DNA of 7,552 bases from Parvibaculum sp964560165. Lineage in GTDB: Bacteria; Pseudomonadota; Alphaproteobacteria; Parvibaculales; Parvibaculaceae. Position numbers and translations under genes: made by a program. The stretch covers positions 1-7,552 of the forward strand of contig CAZLLB010000169.1 in the NCBI GenBank assembly GCA_964560165.1. The letters are read 5' to 3'. The notes beneath the pieces were generated by a model, which worked only from the letters and a program-made list of their open reading frames with translations, made no database searches and had not been told where the DNA came from. This document shows, one piece after another, positions 5,304 to 7,552 of the stretch (positions are counted from its first letter, which is position 1; each line of letters starts with the position of its first letter).

Positions 5304-6080
5304 ATGAACAAGCTGGTCGAGAACAACCTGAGCAAGGTGCCCGCCGTCACCCTCGCTTTCTGGATCATCAAGATTGCGGCAACCACGCTGGGTGAAACAG
5401 GCGGCGATGCCGTGTCGATGTCGCTGAACCTCGGCTATGCGGTAAGCAGCGTCATCTTCATCGGAATTTTTCTCGTCGCAGTCATTGCTCAAATCAGAGC
5501 CAAGACATTCCATCCATTCCTGTACTGGGCGGTCATCATCGCGACCACGACGGCAGGCACGACGATGGCGGATTTTGCCGATCGCTCTCTGGGTATTGGC
5601 TACACAGGTGGATCATCCATCCTCTTTGTGTTGCTCATCGCCTCGCTCGCCATCTGGTATCGGACGGTCGGCTCCGTTTCGGTCGCCGCCATCACTTCGC
5701 CGAAAGTCGAAATGTTCTACTGGGTGACAATATTGTTCTCCCAAACCCTCGGCACGGCACTGGGCGACTGGATGGCCGATACCAACGGACTTGGCTATGA
5801 GGACGGCGCGCTCATCTTCGGTGCGGGCCTCGCCGTGATCGCCGCGGCTTACTACTTCACCAACATCTCGCACACGCTGTTGTTCTGGGCCGCCTTCATC
5901 CTGACCCGGCCTCTGGGCGCGACATTGGGCGATCTGCTCGACAAGCCGATCGACCATGGCGGGCTCGACTTCAGCCGCTTCACGGCCTCTGCGATCCTGA
6001 CGGTCTTCATCATCGTCTGTATCCTGATCCTGCCGCAGAAAACCGGCAGCCATCCGGGAGAGAGCCCCAAGGCGTCATAA
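5304..6080 (+). CDS. Polytopic membrane protein with four DUF347-type repeats (COG4705-like)
   Basis: This 258-residue inner-membrane protein is made almost wholly of hydrophobic segments. Four repeats share W-x9-G-x4-D with exact spacing: W20/G30/D35, W75/G85/D90, W140/G150/D155 and W195/G205/D210. The first three also carry a G-Y pair 24-25 residues after the Trp (44-45, 99-100, 164-165). I relate this to the DUF347 repeat and COG4705 from memory. Each repeat would provide about two helices, giving seven or eight in all. Carboxylates next to small residues in membrane segments suggest cation or small-solute transport, but that is inference. The start is supported by GGAGA at 5292-5296, 7 bases upstream. 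An 83-base gap from the hydrolase and the convergent hairpin downstream suggest its own unit. Function unknown. Confidence 0.85.
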   Translation: MNKLVENNLSKVPAVTLAFWIIKIAATTLGETGGDAVSMSLNLGYAVSSVIFIGIFLVAVIAQIRAKTFHPFLYWAVIIATTTAGTTMADFADRSLGIGYTGGSSILFVLLIASLAIWYRTVGSVSVAAITSPKVEMFYWVTILFSQTLGTALGDWMADTNGLGYEDGALIFGAGLAVIAAAYYFTNISHTLLFWAAFILTRPLGATLGDLLDKPIDHGGLDFSRFTASAILTVFIIVCILILPQKTGSHPGESPKAS

Positions 6081-6104
6081 ACAAACGCAGAACCAGAACG
6101 ACAG

Positions 6105-6138
6105 TCGAAAGAGATCAGTACGCCCTGATCTCTTTCGA
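6105..6138. terminator. Perfect 14-bp hairpin at the convergent junction; likely bidirectional terminator
   Basis: TCGAAAGAGATCAG (6105-6118), loop TACGCC and the exact reverse complement (6125-6138) form a strong stem-loop. It lies 24 bases after the stop of the + strand membrane protein and contains the stop codon of the - strand paraoxonase-like gene (6115-6117). The position is right for a terminator serving both strands. There is no long T-run on either side (TTGCTTGC on +, a loose T-rich stretch on -), so termination may be imperfect, or the hairpin may mainly protect 3' ends of the mRNAs. Confidence 0.6.
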
Positions 6139-7212
6139 TTGCTTGCACACCAATATCTTGGGATCGAAGACATTTCCGATCAGCATCAGATCGCGATAAC
6201 CAGCGGCAACGCTGGAGCCTGAAAGTTCTTCGCCGCGGTTCAGATAGATCGTGCCCGCGCGACCACCCTCGCCCTTGGGCGAAAGCTCGACGCGGATGAC
6301 CTGGCTCGGAGAAAGTTTCTTGGGATCGCTTCCATGGGCAACCAGCGCTGTAATCTCAGGATGGGCCGCGATGAGCAAGGAACCGTCTTCCTCGACATCG
6401 ATATTGTCGAGGCCCGTGCCAAGCGTCGTGAAATCGGTGGGGGTCAATGTGCCCGTCGCCACATCGCGCACGTAGATATGCAGCGAGCGACCGACGAACT
6501 CAGTCGCATAGATCGACTTGCCGTCGGCGCTCACATTGATGCCGTTGGCAAAGCCGAGCGTGTCGCCCACGATCCGCATCGCCGCACCGTCGTAATAGAC
6601 GATATTGCCTTTTCTGAGCAGCAGCAGATCGCCGAGCATCGCCGCGCTCCGGTTCGACGTGTCGTGATCATTGACGGCGTAGAAAGCCTCCGGCCCCACA
6701 GCCACCACATCGTTGGGCGAAATGAGCAGCGGGTCTTCCACCGTCTTGAAGAGCGTCAGGGTGCCGTCCGCAGCAATGTCGAAAATCTCGATCGACTGTC
6801 CGCCGCCGGTGCGATGATTGACGGCGAAAAGACGCCGCATACCGTCCGGCCCGTTGTAAAGGCTGATGCCATGGGGATGGAAATCGGCAGGCTCGCTTGC
6901 CGTCACCGGATGAAGCGACCACTGATCGGACGGCGCGGTGAGATCGATCGTATAGATGCCTCCACGCGTGCCGGTCTTACCCGCCATCAGCGCCCGCCTG
7001 TCCGTCGCCGAGACGAATGCAAGTCCGCGCGTGCGGTCGATCTGAATGTCTTCAGGTCCGGGCGGCGACGGGATGGTGGTGCATTGCGCCGCCACTTCCT
7101 GCTTGATGCCCGTGAAGAAGCCCGCAGCGGAGAGAAAGCGCAGGCCCATTATGCTGATGATGCCGACAATGAGGGCCAGAACGATCAGGCTCCAGCGCAG
7201 GACGGGTGACAT
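6115..7212 (-). CDS. Membrane-anchored paraoxonase/arylesterase-family enzyme (PON-like six-bladed propeller)
   Basis: This is a 365-residue calcium-dependent lactonase or arylesterase of the mammalian paraoxonase (PON) family. Residues 8-30 form an uncleaved-looking N-terminal membrane anchor, so the propeller should face the periplasm. The calcium ligands known from PON1 are all present: E54-D55 in GPEDIQI, N167-D168 in PNDVVAVGPE, N223 in FANGIN and D269-N270 in DNI. The active-site histidine pair is H114 (HPHGIS) and H133 (VNH), matching PON1 His115 and His134. C44 and C356 match the PON1 Cys42-Cys353 disulfide. The start is supported by AGGGAG about 7 bases upstream on the - strand. It lies 41 bases downstream of the ABC exporter gene on the same strand, and the two are possibly co-transcribed. 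Likely substrates are lactones, including acyl-homoserine lactones, but none can be named from sequence. Confidence 0.93.
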   Translation of the reverse strand: MSPVLRWSLIVLALIVGIISIMGLRFLSAAGFFTGIKQEVAAQCTTIPSPPGPEDIQIDRTRGLAFVSATDRRALMAGKTGTRGGIYTIDLTAPSDQWSLHPVTASEPADFHPHGISLYNGPDGMRRLFAVNHRTGGGQSIEIFDIAADGTLTLFKTVEDPLLISPNDVVAVGPEAFYAVNDHDTSNRSAAMLGDLLLLRKGNIVYYDGAAMRIVGDTLGFANGINVSADGKSIYATEFVGRSLHIYVRDVATGTLTPTDFTTLGTGLDNIDVEEDGSLLIAAHPEITALVAHGSDPKKLSPSQVIRVELSPKGEGGRAGTIYLNRGEELSGSSVAAGYRDLMLIGNVFDPKILVCKQSKEIRAY

Positions 7213-7253
7213 GGTTTCTCTCCCTGTGAAAACTTTTCGGTCGCGCGGCGTGC

Positions 7254-7552
7254 TTAGTGAAGCGCCACGCTTTTCGGCTCTCCGCCGATGAGGTCGCCGG
7301 TGAATTGCAGGCGCGCAAGGCGGCTGTACAAACCACCCTGTCGCATCAGCTCGTCATGTGTTCCGCTGGCGACGATGCTGCCCTCCTCCATCACGATGAT
7401 GCGGTCAGCCTTCAACACGGTGGCAAGGCGATGCGCTATCACCAGCGTCGTGCGCCCTCCCATCAATCCCTCAAGCGCCGCCTGCACCAGCGTCTCGCTT
7501 TCGGCGTCGAGCGCACTCGTCGCTTCGTCGAGCAGAAGCACGGGCGCATCGC
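7254..7552 (-). CDS. ABC exporter ATP-binding domain, C-terminal end (N-terminus outside window)
   Basis: The last ~99 residues of an ABC transporter ATPase are visible; the frame runs open to the window edge. It starts at Walker B, DAPVLLLDEATSALD, with the catalytic glutamate and the D-loop SALD. It continues through the switch histidine in VIAHRLATV to the ADRIIVMEEG and GTHDELM elements and a short C-terminal tail. This pattern is typical of exporters with fused membrane and ATPase domains (MsbA-like or multidrug type), but the membrane domain is out of view, so substrate and subfamily remain open. A GTG at 7541 is not the start; it is the valine before LLLDEA. The gene ends 41 bases before the paraoxonase-like gene on the same strand, with no clear terminator between them. 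Confidence 0.92.
   Translation of the reverse strand, partial: DAPVLLLDEATSALDAESETLVQAALEGLMGGRTTLVIAHRLATVLKADRIIVMEEGSIVASGTHDELMRQGGLYSRLARLQFTGDLIGGEPKSVALH

Noticed and set aside
6334..7209. + strand ORF of 291 codons opposite the paraoxonase-like gene
   Set aside because: Its low-complexity, Arg-rich composition is that of a shadow frame. The - strand protein has all family motifs and a proper ribosome binding site.
7228..7240. GAAAA-C-TTTTC symmetric sequence between the two - strand genes
   Set aside because: The one-base loop cannot form a stable hairpin and no other operator feature is present. It is too short to distinguish from chance.

Overview
The window is a gene-dense, GC-rich stretch of a chromosome, almost certainly from an alphaproteobacterium. 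The evidence is GC-rich third codon positions, an alphaproteobacterial-looking ThiE, and the grouping of efp, an inositol-monophosphatase-family gene and a MotA-like/OmpA-like pair. A Hyphomicrobiales-type host (for example a Parvibaculum-like lineage) is my best guess, made from memory of similar proteins and not searched. I see no IS elements, CRISPR arrays, tRNA or rRNA genes, phage genes or integration scars. Nothing here looks recently transferred.

Layout, left to right. Positions 1-317 (+) hold the C-terminal half of thiamine-phosphate synthase (thiE). After 95 bases come efp (413-979, +) and an inositol-monophosphatase-family gene (979-1782, +), whose ATG shares a base with the efp stop codon. 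A 139-base gap separates these from a tight four-gene + strand cluster. It encodes a secreted proline-rich OmpA-like protein (1922-2503), a four-helix MotA/TolQ/ExbB-type membrane protein (2515-3480), its MotB/OmpA-type partner with a plug aspartate, coiled coil and peptidoglycan-binding domain (3490-4497), and a dienelactone-hydrolase-family enzyme (4501-5220). Gaps inside the cluster are only 3 to 11 bases, and each downstream ribosome binding site touches or lies next to the preceding stop codon. A stand-alone + strand gene (5304-6080) encodes a membrane protein built from four DUF347-type repeats. The right end is on the - strand: a membrane-anchored paraoxonase-family (six-bladed propeller) enzyme (7212-6115) lies downstream of the C-terminal end of an ABC exporter ATPase (7552-7254). 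A 14-bp perfect hairpin sits where the two convergent units meet.

How the genes work together. EF-P is a translation factor that rescues ribosomes at polyproline stretches, and two proteins in the window contain PPP. The central cluster looks like an ion-driven, peptidoglycan-anchored motor unit of the MotAB/TolQR/ZorAB superfamily, with an extra periplasmic OmpA-like component. It is not flagellar by context, has no Tol or Zorya partner genes in view, and I cannot assign its job. It is the best candidate here for an undescribed system. The paraoxonase-like enzyme keeps every calcium ligand and the active-site histidine pair of mammalian PON1, so it is probably an active periplasm-facing lactonase or arylesterase.
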